Source: Streptomyces lincolnensis (lineage in GTDB: Bacteria > Actinomycetota > Actinomycetes > Streptomycetales > Streptomycetaceae). From it: a stretch of 64,000 nucleotides of DNA. Positions 7,240 through 16,393 of the stretch are shown here, piece by piece. The first letter of the stretch is position 1; each line of letters begins with the position of its first letter. The notes below the pieces were generated by a model. It worked only from the letters and a program-made list of their open reading frames with translations, searched no databases and was not told where the DNA came from. The stretch covers positions 806,001 to 870,000 of the forward strand of contig NZ_CP016438.1 of the NCBI RefSeq assembly GCF_001685355.1. Direction: 5' to 3'. The position numbers and the translations under genes were made by a program.

Positions 7240-8253
7240 ATGAAGGCATTCGTCGTCGACAAGTACGGCAAGGACGGCGCACGCGCCGCAGACGTACCCG
7301 AGCCCACGGTCGGAGACCGCGACGTCCTGGTCAGAGTGAGCGCCGCCAGTATCAATCCGCTGGACAAGATGGTCCGCAACGGAGAGTTCAAGCAGCTCCT
7401 GAAGTACAAGCTTCCGTTCGTGCTCGGCCACGACGTGGCCGGCGTCGTGACGCGGGTCGGCTCCGCCGTACACGGCTTCGAAGTCGGCGACGAGGTCTAC
7501 GCCCGTCCGCGCGACCTGCGGATCGGCGGCTTCGCGGAGTTCATCGCGATCGACATGGACGATGTCGCCCCCAAGCCGGCCTCTCTCACCCTCCAGGAGG
7601 CAGCCGCCGTGCCGCTGGTGGCGCTGGCCGCCTGGCAGGTCCTCGTCGACCGGGCCCGCGTGCAGCCGGGGCAGAAGGTGCTCATCCACGCCGGTGCCGG
7701 TGGCCTCGGCTCGACGGTCATCCAGCTCGCCAAGCACCTCGGCGCCACGGTCGCCACGACCACGAGCACCACCACGGAGGAACTGGTCAGGAGCCTCGGC
7801 GCCGACGTCGTCATCGACTACACCAAGGAAGACTTCTCGAAGGTGCTGTCCGGCTACGACCTGGTGCTGGACTCCCTGGGCGGAGCGAACCTGGAGAAGT
7901 CGCTGACCGTGCTGAAGCCCGGCGGTCTGGCCATCAGCGTCGTCGGTCCGCCGGACGCCGGGTTCGCCAAGCAGCTCGGCGCCCCCTCATTCATGGGCCT
8001 GGTCATGAGCGCGCTCAGCCGCAAGATCCGCAAGCAGGCCAGGACACTGGGAGTGCGCTACCAGTTCCTGTTCATGCGGGCCGACGGCTCCCAGCTGCGC
8101 AAGCTCGGCGCCCTCTACGACAGCGGGAAGCTCCGTCCGGTCATCGACAGCACCTTCCCGTTCGACCAGACGCTCGAGGCGATGGCGCACGTCGAGCAGG
8201 GCCGCACCAAGGCAGGCAAGGTCGTGATCTCGATGGAGTCCGACAACGACTGA
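7240..8253 (+). CDS. NAD(P)-dependent MDR oxidoreductase (quinone oxidoreductase-like)
   Basis: The 337-residue protein belongs to the zinc-independent quinone oxidoreductase branch of the medium-chain dehydrogenases. A GroES-like N-terminal domain contains GHDVAGVV (63-70). A Rossmann domain starts with AGAGGLG at 151-157. Such enzymes reduce quinones or activated enones with NADPH in the cytoplasm. An AGAAAGG ribosome binding site precedes the ATG. The upstream 22-bp element shared with the hxlR promoter suggests induction by electrophiles through HxlR; this is inferred. Confidence 0.9.
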   Translation: MKAFVVDKYGKDGARAADVPEPTVGDRDVLVRVSAASINPLDKMVRNGEFKQLLKYKLPFVLGHDVAGVVTRVGSAVHGFEVGDEVYARPRDLRIGGFAEFIAIDMDDVAPKPASLTLQEAAAVPLVALAAWQVLVDRARVQPGQKVLIHAGAGGLGSTVIQLAKHLGATVATTTSTTTEELVRSLGADVVIDYTKEDFSKVLSGYDLVLDSLGGANLEKSLTVLKPGGLAISVVGPPDAGFAKQLGAPSFMGLVMSALSRKIRKQARTLGVRYQFLFMRADGSQLRKLGALYDSGKLRPVIDSTFPFDQTLEAMAHVEQGRTKAGKVVISMESDND

Positions 8254-8480
8254 GACGCGGTACTCGGGCAGCCGGGCCGCAACTGACGGCGCACAACTCG
8301 GACGCCACCTCGCGGACTTCAAGGTCACCACCAGGACACCGGCCGGTGCGGTCCGTCGGCCGCCGCCCATGTCTCCGCGGCATCCTGCTGGACCATCCCG
8401 GCTCTCGTACGGTACTTGTGCCCGACACCGTTCCGCACGGAGCAACACCACCGTGCCTCGATGCCACGAAGGAGTGCGCG

Positions 8481-10370
8481 ATGGGAACGTACGAGGATGT
8501 CTTCCGCGCCAGTACCGAGGACCCGGAGCACTTCTGGCTGAAGGCGGCCGAGGCCATCGACTGGGACGTCACTCCGCGACGCGCTCTGGACGCCTCCGGC
8601 GCGCCCTTCTACCGCTGGTTTCCCGACGGGCGGCTCAACGTCTGCTTCAACGCCCTCGACCGGCACGTCGAGGCCGGCCGCGGTGAACAGCCCGCGCTCG
8701 TCTACGACTCACCCGTCACCGACACCCGGCGCACCTACACCTACGCGCAGCTGAGGGACGAGGTGGCGGCCTTCGCCGGAGCACTCGCGCAGCTCGGCGT
8801 GGGACACGGCGACCGTGTGGTCATCTACATGCCGATGGTCCCCGAGGCCGCGGTCGCGATGCTGGCCTGCGTACGCATCGGCGCGGTCCACTCCGTCGTG
8901 TTCGGCGGATTCGCCCCGCGCGAACTCGCCCTGCGCATCGACGACGCGGCCCCCAAGGTGGTCGTCTCCGCCTCCTGCGGCATCGAGGGCAAGCGGGTCA
9001 TCGCGTACAAGCCCCTGCTCGACCAAGCGATCGAACTCGCGGCCCACAAGCCGCAGAAGAGCGTGATCCTGCAACGCCCGCAGGAGCGAGCCGAGTTGGG
9101 CCCCGACGATCTCGACTGGACCGCCCTGGTCGCCACCGCACCGCCGGCCGACTGCGTTCCCGTCCCCGCCACCGATCCCCTCTACATCCTCTACACGTCC
9201 GGAACGACCGGAAAACCCAAGGGAGTCGTGCGCGACTGCGGCGGCTACGCGGTCGCCCTCCACTGGTCGATGGGCGCCGTCTACGACGTGGGCCCGGGCG
9301 AGACGATGTTCACCGGCTCCGACGTCGGCTGGGTCGTCGGACACTCGTACATCGTCTACGCGCCCCTGCTGGCCGGGGCGACGACGGTCCTGTACGAGGG
9401 CAAGCCGGTCGGCACGCCGGACGCGGGCCAGTTCTGGCGCGTCGCCGCCGAGTACCGGGTCAAGACCATGTTCACGGCGCCCACCGCCTTCCGGGCGATC
9501 AGGAAGGAGGACCCGAAGGGCGCACTCACCGCCGGCCACGACCTCTCGCGCCTGTGCCACCTGTTCCTCGCCGGCGAGCGCCTCGATCCGGAGACCTATC
9601 ACTGGGCGAGCGCACTGCTGGGCATCCCGGTGATCGACCACTGGTGGCAGACCGAGACCGGGTGGCCCATCGTCGCCAACCCCGTGGGCATCGAGGCAGC
9701 GCCCCTCAAGCCCGGCTCCCCCACCCTCCCGCTGCCGGGATGGGACGTACGGGTCCTCGACGCGTCGGGTGAGCCGGTCCCCGCGGGCGTCGACGGCGCG
9801 ATCGTGGTGAAGCTCCCCCTGCCGCCCGGCGCCCTCCCCACGCTCTGGAACGACGACGACCGCTACCTCGCCTCCTACCTCTCCGCCTACGACGGCTACT
9901 ACCTCACCGGCGACAGCGGGCACATCGACGCCGACGGTTACGTCTTCGTCATGGGCCGCACCGACGACGTCATCAACGTCGCCGGACACCGGCTGTCCAC
10001 CGGCAGCATGGAAGAAGCCCTGGCCGCCCATCCCGACGTGGCCGAATGTGCCGTCATCGGCGTCGCCGACGCCCTGAAGGGACAGATCCCGCGCGGCTTC
10101 GTCGTCCTCAAAGCAGGCAGCGACCGAGAACCGGGCGAGGTCGAGGCCGAACTCGTCCAGCTCGTACGGACACGCATCGGCGCCGTCGCCTCCCTCAAGG
10201 ACGTCACGATCGTGGCCGCCCTGCCCAAGACCCGCTCGGGAAAGATCCTGCGCAAGACCATGCGCGGCATCGCCGACGGCCACGACGAACCCATCCCCTC
10301 GACGGTGGACGACCCCGGCGTCATCGAGGACCTGCGCCCTGTCCTCCGCCGCCCCGGTCACACCCTGTGA
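8481..10370 (+). CDS. prpE: Acyl-CoA synthetase, propionyl-CoA synthetase (PrpE)-like
   Basis: A 629-residue ANL-superfamily ligase. It has the acetyl-CoA synthetase N-terminal region, the P-loop YTSGTTGKPKG at 238-248, WWQTETG at 388-394, the hinge region GRTDDVINVAGHRL and the catalytic Lys at 588 (TRSGKILRK). It should activate a short carboxylate with ATP to the acyl-AMP and transfer it to CoA. Length and sequence favour propionate (PrpE type) over acetate, though substrate choice cannot be proved here. The ATG at 8481 has GGAG seven bases before it; the much longer open frame upstream is a shadow of the quinone oxidoreductase gene. It is followed convergently by a thioesterase. Confidence 0.88.
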   Translation: MGTYEDVFRASTEDPEHFWLKAAEAIDWDVTPRRALDASGAPFYRWFPDGRLNVCFNALDRHVEAGRGEQPALVYDSPVTDTRRTYTYAQLRDEVAAFAGALAQLGVGHGDRVVIYMPMVPEAAVAMLACVRIGAVHSVVFGGFAPRELALRIDDAAPKVVVSASCGIEGKRVIAYKPLLDQAIELAAHKPQKSVILQRPQERAELGPDDLDWTALVATAPPADCVPVPATDPLYILYTSGTTGKPKGVVRDCGGYAVALHWSMGAVYDVGPGETMFTGSDVGWVVGHSYIVYAPLLAGATTVLYEGKPVGTPDAGQFWRVAAEYRVKTMFTAPTAFRAIRKEDPKGALTAGHDLSRLCHLFLAGERLDPETYHWASALLGIPVIDHWWQTETGWPIVANPVGIEAAPLKPGSPTLPLPGWDVRVLDASGEPVPAGVDGAIVVKLPLPPGALPTLWNDDDRYLASYLSAYDGYYLTGDSGHIDADGYVFVMGRTDDVINVAGHRLSTGSMEEALAAHPDVAECAVIGVADALKGQIPRGFVVLKAGSDREPGEVEAELVQLVRTRIGAVASLKDVTIVAALPKTRSGKILRKTMRGIADGHDEPIPSTVDDPGVIEDLRPVLRRPGHTL

Positions 10371-10381
10371 CCGGCCGACGC

Positions 10382-10900
10382 TCACCTTTGCGCGGGAGGT
10401 ACCGGGAAGAGCATGCAGCTACTGGTGGCGTGGGCGAGCAGACGGTCCGTCCCGTCGAGCAACTGCGCCTGCGCTAGGGCGGTTTGGCGCCCCTGGCTGA
10501 CAACCGTGCCGATGGCGCGCACCTTGCCCGTGTCCACGGTGATCCGTCGCAGGAACTTCACCGTCAGGTCGAGCGAGGTGTACGCCACGCCCTGCGGAAG
10601 GGTGGACTGGACGGCGCAGCCCGCCGCCGAGTCGAGCAGGGTGGCGAAGATACCGCCGTGCACACTGCCGATCGGGTTGTAGTGCTCCTCCCCCGGCATC
10701 AGGGAGAACACCGCCCTGCCGGGCTCCACCTCGTCCAGGGTGAAGTCGATGGAGTAGTTGATCGGCGGCCCCGGCAGTCGCCCGTCCTTCAGCTCACGCA
10801 GGAAGTCGATGCCGGCCATGCGTCCGGCGGCTTCCGCCAGGATCGCGGGATCTTCCCATTGGTACGTACGCGTTCGTCCCACGACCGGGCACCTTCCCAT
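10382..10900 (-). CDS. PaaI family hotdog-fold acyl-CoA thioesterase
   Basis: The 172-residue protein has the single hotdog domain of PaaI-type thioesterases. The HGG motif is at 81-83 (PIGSVHGG) and a conserved Asp lies at 90, where catalytic residues of this family sit. It hydrolyses acyl-CoA esters to free acid and CoA. About 45 residues precede the hotdog core, which is common in actinobacterial members. It converges with the acyl-CoA synthetase, whose product class is its likely substrate, and is divergent from the HxlR gene at 10976 with 75 bp between. No clear ribosome binding site precedes the ATG at 10900. Confidence 0.85.
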   Translation of the reverse strand: MGRCPVVGRTRTYQWEDPAILAEAAGRMAGIDFLRELKDGRLPGPPINYSIDFTLDEVEPGRAVFSLMPGEEHYNPIGSVHGGIFATLLDSAAGCAVQSTLPQGVAYTSLDLTVKFLRRITVDTGKVRAIGTVVSQGRQTALAQAQLLDGTDRLLAHATSSCMLFPVPPAQR

Positions 10901-10975
10901 CTGACTTTTGCAAATGAAGCTAGCCAGGGAGTCACCTGACTGTCAATAACGAAGCCAGATGCTTACGATGAGGGG

Positions 10976-11443
10976 ATGGAATGGCTTGAGGCGAGCACGG
11001 AGAACTGCCCCGTCCAGCGCACCCTCGACGTGGTCGGAGAGAAGTGGACCTTGCTGATCCTGCGAGACGCCATCAACGGAGTCCGCCGCTTCGACGACTT
11101 CCACCGCCACATCGGCCTGTCGGAGGCGGTCCTCAGCGACCGCCTCCGGAAACTGATCTCGGCCGGCGTCCTGAAGACCGTCCCCTACCAGGAGCCGGGC
11201 AGCCGCTCCCGCAACGAGTACCGCCTGACCCGCAAGGGCTGGGATCTGTGGCCCGCCCTCATGGCGCTGAGCCAGTGGGGCGAGATGTACACACTCGGAT
11301 CCGAGGGACCCGTACTGGATGTCCGCCACAGCGACTGCGACGCTCCGGTCCGCGTCGTCGTCGAGTGCTCCGCGGAGCACTCGGCCCTCACTCCCAAGGA
11401 CGTCACCGCCCGGCTGGGGCCCGGCGCCCGCCCTCGGGCATGA
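10976..11443 (+). CDS. HxlR family winged-helix transcriptional regulator
   Basis: This 155-residue HxlR protein has the N-terminal Cys (NCPVQRTLDVVGEKW), the winged-helix core and the EPGSRSRNEY wing, followed by a C-terminal tail with more Cys residues. It is divergent from the thioesterase across only 75 bp, so that gene is the expected target together with itself. The spacer does not contain the TGAGTTTACTTTC element of the first HxlR gene, which suggests a different DNA specificity. Confidence 0.88.
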   Translation: MEWLEASTENCPVQRTLDVVGEKWTLLILRDAINGVRRFDDFHRHIGLSEAVLSDRLRKLISAGVLKTVPYQEPGSRSRNEYRLTRKGWDLWPALMALSQWGEMYTLGSEGPVLDVRHSDCDAPVRVVVECSAEHSALTPKDVTARLGPGARPRA

Positions 11444-11573
11444 GCCACCGGCCCGCCCGTCCGTGCGATCACCGGTCAGCGGCCGAAATCGCCTGCCCGC
11501 CTGCTGGAAGCGGTCGAACCACTGACCGCAGGAGGCCCTTGCGGTCGCCGATGCTCACCTCGCGCTCTGCGGG

Positions 11574-12140
11574 GTGAGCCTGATGTGGCGGATGAACCGC
11601 AGGCGCGCGGTCGTCGCGGCCTCCCAGCTCTTCCGGGAGCGCGGGGTGAACGGCATCAGCGTCGCCGATCTGATGAAGTCCATCGGACTGACCACGGGCG
11701 GCTTCTACAAGCAGTTCCCCTCCAAGGAGGCCCTGGTGGCCGAGGCGGCCCAGGCCGCGTTCGGGGACCTCGACACACTCCTGGCCGGGTTCGACACCGC
11801 CCAGGGCGATCACGACACCGCGCGCGGCGCCCTCATCGACTTCTACCTGTCCGCCGAGCACCGCGACCAGCCCGGCACCGGCTGCCCCACCGCCGGATTC
11901 GCCGGAGACACGGCTCGCGAACCCACAGCCGGGGACGTACGCGAGACGTACGCGTCGGGAGTCGAGAAATTCGCCGCGTGGATGTCCACCGACGCCGACG
12001 ACGGCCTCCCCATGGTGGCCACCCTGGTCGGCGCGATCCTGCTCGCCCGGGCCACGGCGGGCACGGAACTGTCGGAGAGGATCCTGGAGTCGACGCACAA
12101 AGCCCTGACCGCACCAGACAGGCTTGCCCCGGAATCCTGA
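11574..12140 (+). CDS. TetR/AcrR family regulator with a short N-terminus
   Basis: The 188-residue protein has a TetR helix-turn-helix (GISVADLMKSIGLTTGGFYK at about 24-43) and a ligand domain with the CPTAGFAGD stretch. Helix 1 is shorter than usual: homologous regulators normally carry about 8-12 more residues before NRRRAVVAAS. The start is GTG at 11574 without a good ribosome binding site, so the true start may have been lost. It precedes the methyltransferase gene by 86 bp. Target unknown. Confidence 0.75.
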   Translation: MSLMWRMNRRRAVVAASQLFRERGVNGISVADLMKSIGLTTGGFYKQFPSKEALVAEAAQAAFGDLDTLLAGFDTAQGDHDTARGALIDFYLSAEHRDQPGTGCPTAGFAGDTAREPTAGDVRETYASGVEKFAAWMSTDADDGLPMVATLVGAILLARATAGTELSERILESTHKALTAPDRLAPES

Positions 12141-12226
12141 ACACGGCCCGTGCGGCTGTCTACGATCAAGCGCGATGGCAGCGTCCTCGCCTCTGCTACC
12201 GAGGCCGACCGGAAGGCACGCAGAAC

Positions 12227-12874
12227 ATGAGCACGCAACCCGACCGCTGGGCGGAACTGACAGGCGGACAAGCCGGAGAGAAGTACGCCGAGCGTTTCGC
12301 TCGGCTCGCCGAGTCGGGCCATGACATCCACGGCGAGGCCACCTTCTGCACCGCACTGCTGAAGAAGCCCGCCGCCCGGATCCTCGACGCCGGCTGCGGC
12401 ACCGGCCGGGTCGCGATCCGGCTCGCCGAGCTGGGCCACCACTGCACCGGCGTGGACGCCGACCTTTCCATGCTCGCTGTCGCCCGCCGTGACGCCCCCG
12501 CGCTGGAATGGCTCCACGGCGACCTGGCGCACCTGGATGCCCTCGGCCTGGAACCGGACTTCGACCTGGTGATCGCCGCCGGGAACGTCATCCCCCTGCT
12601 GGCCTCCGGCACCGAATCAGCCGTCGTACGGCACCTGGCTGCCGTCCTGCGTCCCGGCGGACTACTGGTCACGGGCATGGGGCTGGACGCGGCACACCTG
12701 CCACTGCCGGAACCTCCGGTGACTCTCACGGAGTTCGATCACTGGTGCGGCGAGGCCGGTCTGGTCCTGCGCCGGCGTTATGCCACCTGGGGCGGCGATC
12801 CCTACCGTCAAGGCGACGGTTATGCCGTCAGCGTGCACGCCCTGCCCGAGCAGCTGGATCCGCGCCCTGCCTGA
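12227..12874 (+). CDS. Class I SAM-dependent methyltransferase
   Basis: A 215-residue Rossmann-fold methyltransferase with the SAM-binding motif I DAGCGTG at 54-60, an acidic residue after beta-2 (VDAD), and a motif near 105-115 (FDLVIAAGNVI). No substrate-specific domain is present. The start is the ATG at 12227 with GGAAGG about ten bases upstream; the longer open frame overlapping the tetR gene is a shadow. The acceptor is unknown. Its 3' end touches the decayed acetoacetyl-CoA synthetase gene on the other strand. Confidence 0.85.
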   Translation: MSTQPDRWAELTGGQAGEKYAERFARLAESGHDIHGEATFCTALLKKPAARILDAGCGTGRVAIRLAELGHHCTGVDADLSMLAVARRDAPALEWLHGDLAHLDALGLEPDFDLVIAAGNVIPLLASGTESAVVRHLAAVLRPGGLLVTGMGLDAAHLPLPEPPVTLTEFDHWCGEAGLVLRRRYATWGGDPYRQGDGYAVSVHALPEQLDPRPA

Positions 12875-12879
12875 AGTGG

Positions 12880-13920
12880 CCTCCGAGCCGCTGAGCGCGG
12901 CGTTCGGCGCCGAGGCTGGCGTAGTGGTCGATCAGGTCTGGGTTGTCCACGGCGGCCGGGTTGACGACCTGCTCGACGGGAGCGCCCTGGAGCAGGCGTT
13001 TAGCCGGGACCTCCAGCTTCTTGCCGGTGCGGGTGTGCGGGATGGCGGGCACCTCGATGATCTCGTCGGGGACGTGCCGGGGTGAGGCGCCGGTGCGGAT
13101 GGCGTCCCGGATGCGGTCGCGCAGGTCGTCGTCCAGTGCGGCGCTGGCCACGAGGACCACGAACAGGGACATCCAGTAGCCGCCGTCCGGCTCTTCCGCG
13201 CCGATGACCAGCGCCTCCGTGATCTCCGGGAGTCGCTCGGCCACGTCGTGGATGTCGGCGCTGCCCAGACGTACGCCGTTGCGGTTGAGGGTGGAGTCGG
13301 AGCGGCCGTGCACGATCACCGAGCCGTGGGAGGTGAGGGTGATCCAGTCGCCCTGCCGCCACACGCCGTCGTATGCGGAGCAGTAGGCGTCGCGGTAGCG
13401 GGCGCCGTCGGGGTCGTTCCAGAAGTACAGCGGCATGGACGGCATCGGGCGGGTGACGACCAGTTCGCCGACCTGGTCCACGACCGGACGGCCCTCCTCG
13501 TCGTACGCGGCCAGCGCCACGCCGAGGTGGGGCGCGGACAGCTCGCCCGCCCACGTGGTCACGGGCCCAGGGGTGGGCGGAGGCGAGCAGGGCTGAGCCG
13601 GTGCAGCCCACGGCACGGATCGCCGACAGGTCGTGGACGGACGGGTCGATGCCGAACTGGGCCATGCCCAGCAGGTACTGCGGGCTGGTGCCGAAGAGGG
13701 TGACGCGGTGGCGGGCCGCCAGCTCCCAGAGGAAGTCCGGCTTGGTGAGGAGGGCCGGGCTGCCGTCGTATGTGCAGGTCGTGGCGCCCGTCAGGAGCGT
13801 GGAGGCCACGGGGTTCCACATCATCCAGTGGGCGGTGGTGTACCAGAGGAGTCGGTCGCCCGGGCCCAGGTCGGACTGGAGGCCGAGGGTCTTGAGGTGC
13901 TCCAGCAGGACAGAGCACGT
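12880..13920 (-). pseudogene. Acetoacetyl-CoA synthetase gene, truncated and frameshifted
   Basis: On the minus strand two frames together encode the C-terminal half of an acetoacetate-CoA ligase. From about 13917 to 13563 the frame gives LLEHLKTLGL, LLWYTTAHWMMWNPVAS and VTLFGTSPQYLL. The reading then jumps to another frame with WAGELSAPHLGVAL, GRSDSTLNRNGVRLG and HTRTGKKLEVP. At the jump about 25 residues that the family normally has (the GGTDVC region) are missing. The N-terminal half is absent: a stop lies just upstream and the next sequence is a TetR fragment. It therefore cannot make an active enzyme. Confidence 0.85.
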
Positions 13921-13926
13921 CCGTAG

Positions 13927-14150
13927 CGACGGTCAGCGCCAAGTGCGCCCGCCCGCCAGCTCGGCCTACTGGCGTTTCATGGACAAGGGGGACCTGATCA
14001 CCGCGGTCATCGAGCGCAGCTTCGAGACCGGCTCGCGACCGAGGCGAAGTCGCTGGTGCACGCGCCGGGCTTCCTCCGCCCGGGCCGGCCTCTTCGCGTA
14101 CCGGGAGGTCAACGGGGTGACCGTCGGCCTCGTGACGATGTTCGAGCATG
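13927..14150 (+). pseudogene. Fragment of a TetR-family regulator
   Basis: The frame around 13950-14040 encodes SSAYWRFMDKGDLITAVIER, which resembles the end of a TetR helix-turn-helix and the first helix of the ligand domain. The preceding helices and most of the downstream domain are missing or out of frame. It directly abuts the break point of the acetoacetyl-CoA synthetase remnant, which suggests one rearrangement truncated both. Confidence 0.5.
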
Positions 14151-14498
14151 GCTCCAGATCAAAGCCACAGCCGTCGCGGACCCCTACGCAGGCCTCGTGG
14201 CCACGGCACACTCGGAAGCCGACACACGGATGAGCCTCGCCTGGCGGCAGTCACCGATCACCAGCGACGGCCCAACCACGAGCGCCACCCCCGACCCTCC
14301 CCGGAGCGCCGCTGGATCATTCCCTCGAAGGCGGGTCCGCGGCCTCCGGTCGTCAACGACGCTGCCACTGTAAGAGCATCACGGAATCTGCCGCTCCGAC
14401 CCGCTCGGATCACTACGGCAAGGCGCCCCATCTCCGGCCTGGGCGCCCTCAGTTGCACAGTCACCTTTCGCTGGATCGATCAAAGGGAGCACAGCACG
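14151..14498. other. Intergenic stretch with no recognisable gene
   Basis: About 350 bp between remnants. Long frames exist only as overlapping shadows with no family resemblance. I see no promoter, repeat or RNA structure that I can support. Confidence 0.4.
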
Positions 14499-14693
14499 TC
14501 AGGCCGTCTCCCTGAGAAGCCGCACCTCAGCCGAACGCGATCCGGGCTCAAGATCATCTGCCAGTGGGGCCACCTCGGTGTTGGTGAGTACGAGGAACGC
14601 CATCAGCAGCCGGGCGCCCACCGCGTCGACAACCCCAAGCTGGCGGGGATTCGGGTCTTCCTCGGGTGGGAAGCGCCGCCCCGTGGGACATGC
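14499..14693 (-). pseudogene. C-terminal fragment of an unidentified protein
   Basis: Directly after the stop of the molybdopterin oxidoreductase, the same minus-strand phase stays open for about 60 codons to a TGA at 14499-14501. It reads like real protein, with EEDPNPRQLGV, ARLLMAFLVLTNTEVAPL and an acidic end. No start codon precedes the conserved-looking part, so this is probably the tail of a gene whose front was lost. I do not recognise the family. Confidence 0.35.
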
Positions 14694-16382
14694 TCAGGCA
14701 ACCGTGACCTTGATCGTGTGCCGGCCGGTCGCCCCGTCGGGCAACGGCTTGTGCACCTGTCCTGTCTGCACCTGGCCGGTGTTGTCGATGGCACGTACTT
14801 GCAACCGATGCTTGCCGGGCGTCGCCTGCCACGGCCAGCTCCACTGCCGCCATGTGTCCACCGACGGCACCGCGGCAAGCCGTACCTGCTGCCACGGGCC
14901 GTCATCCACGCGGACCTCCACCGCAGACACCCCACGATGCTGCGCCCACGCCACCCCGGCCACCATCACCAGACCTGGCTCCAGACGCTTGCCCGCGACC
15001 GGTGTGTCGATCCGCGACTGTGTCTTCACCGGAGCCAGCGCCGCGTAATCCCGCCGTACCCAATAGGCGCTGAAGTCCGGGAAACGACTCAGCTCCAGCT
15101 CCGTCAGCCACTTCGTCGCCGATACGTATCCGTACAACCCGGGCACCACCATCCGGACCGGAAACCCGTGCTCGACCGGCAGTGGCTCCCCGTTCATCCC
15201 GACCGCCAGCAACGCGGCCCGCCCGTCACGCAACGCCGCCGTCGGCGTACCGGCCGTGTAGCCGTCCACGGAACGGCTCACCACCTGATCCGCCCCGTCA
15301 TCCGGCTCGACTTCATCCAGCAGATCCTTGATCGGTACCCCCAACCACCGAGCGTTGCCGACCAACTCGCCACCGACCTCGTTGGACACACATGCCAGCG
15401 TGATGTAGCGCTCCACCATCGGCCGTGCCAGCAATTGCTCGTACGTCAACGTCAGCGGCCGTTTCACCCGGCCATGAATCCGCAGCCGCCAGTCCTTCGG
15501 CTCCATCTGTGGCACCGTCAAAGCGGTGTCGATCCGGTAGAAGTCCGCGGTCCTGGTCACGAACGGCTCCACTCCGGGCACGCCGACGGAGACCTTGGCG
15601 GGCAGTGGCGGTGCCGGGCTCGACGGGGGCGGAAGAACCACCGCGGCCCGGGCCGCGGCCACACGTTGTGCCCAGAGCCGGCGTCCGCCCGGTACGGCCA
15701 CCGCGGCCGCGCCGATCGCCCCGACCGCCAGCGCGAGGAACCGACGTCGGCCCGGCGGCCGTCCCGCGCCGTCCAGCACCGAGATGCCGGCATCCGACGA
15801 CGGTGAACTGGTTCCCTGCACCGGGGTGTTGGTTCCCTGTGCCGCCACGTCCGTATCTGGGCCGGTGTTGTCCCCCAGGTCCTGCGTCGATACCGCAACA
15901 CGGCGCGGCAGGGTGCAGCGCAGCAGCACCAGAAGGCCCGCAGCGGCCAGTGCACCGGCCACCGTCGGCAGCGGGTACGCCCACGTGGCGCTGGGCCGAG
16001 TGGCTGACGCCAGTACGCCGATCATCCCGAACACAGCGACGCCGGCCAGCCCGTACCAGATCCGGCGCATGGCCAGTACACCGATGAACGCGGCGAACAC
16101 CGCCAGCACCAGCACGATTCCCGCCTGCAGCGCCAGCTTGTCGTAGGTGTAGAACACCGCGACGGCGAACTCCTTGACCGGAGTCGGCGCGGCGTCCACG
16201 GCGACGCCTCCCACCGCCACGAGGGGCGCCGAGGGCCCGCCCGTCGCGGCCGCCACCAGCTCACCGAGGCCCAGGGCGAGTGCGGTGGCCGCGACGCCGG
16301 CAAGTTCGCCGTACCACTGCTTGGGCGGTCTTCCCGGTGCCGGTCGACCTGTCTTCTGAGTCTCCATGCCGATACCTGACAT
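14694..16382 (-). CDS. Membrane-anchored molybdopterin-dependent oxidoreductase (sulfite oxidase-like)
   Basis: A 562-residue protein in two parts. Residues about 20-170 contain four hydrophobic helices. After a polar linker an RRRFLALAVGAIGAAAVAV segment, resembling a twin-arginine signal placed internally, leads into a sulfite-oxidase-type Mo-cofactor domain with the ligand Cys in ITLACVSNEVGGELV. The C-terminal region is the dimerisation domain of this family. The catalytic part should face outside and transfer electrons from an unknown oxyanion or sulfoxide. Two starts are possible, ATG 16382 and ATG 16367, and the latter has AGG nearby. The small membrane protein gene lies 11 bp upstream on the same strand. 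Confidence 0.85.
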   Translation of the reverse strand: MSGIGMETQKTGRPAPGRPPKQWYGELAGVAATALALGLGELVAAATGGPSAPLVAVGGVAVDAAPTPVKEFAVAVFYTYDKLALQAGIVLVLAVFAAFIGVLAMRRIWYGLAGVAVFGMIGVLASATRPSATWAYPLPTVAGALAAAGLLVLLRCTLPRRVAVSTQDLGDNTGPDTDVAAQGTNTPVQGTSSPSSDAGISVLDGAGRPPGRRRFLALAVGAIGAAAVAVPGGRRLWAQRVAAARAAVVLPPPSSPAPPLPAKVSVGVPGVEPFVTRTADFYRIDTALTVPQMEPKDWRLRIHGRVKRPLTLTYEQLLARPMVERYITLACVSNEVGGELVGNARWLGVPIKDLLDEVEPDDGADQVVSRSVDGYTAGTPTAALRDGRAALLAVGMNGEPLPVEHGFPVRMVVPGLYGYVSATKWLTELELSRFPDFSAYWVRRDYAALAPVKTQSRIDTPVAGKRLEPGLVMVAGVAWAQHRGVSAVEVRVDDGPWQQVRLAAVPSVDTWRQWSWPWQATPGKHRLQVRAIDNTGQVQTGQVHKPLPDGATGRHTIKVTVA

Positions 16383-16393
16383 CCGATCTGCGC

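Noticed and set aside
7185..8480. N-terminal 430-codon extension of the acyl-CoA synthetase frame
   Set aside because: The extension overlaps the quinone oxidoreductase gene in another frame and is Arg/Pro-rich; the family start with a good ribosome binding site is at 8481.
8709..10385. 558-codon minus-strand frame opposite the acyl-CoA synthetase
   Set aside because: A mirror frame with no domain; all motifs are on the plus strand.
14148..15806. 552-codon plus-strand frame opposite the molybdopterin oxidoreductase
   Set aside because: The translation is Arg/His/Pro-rich without motifs, while the minus strand has a complete Mo-cofactor domain.
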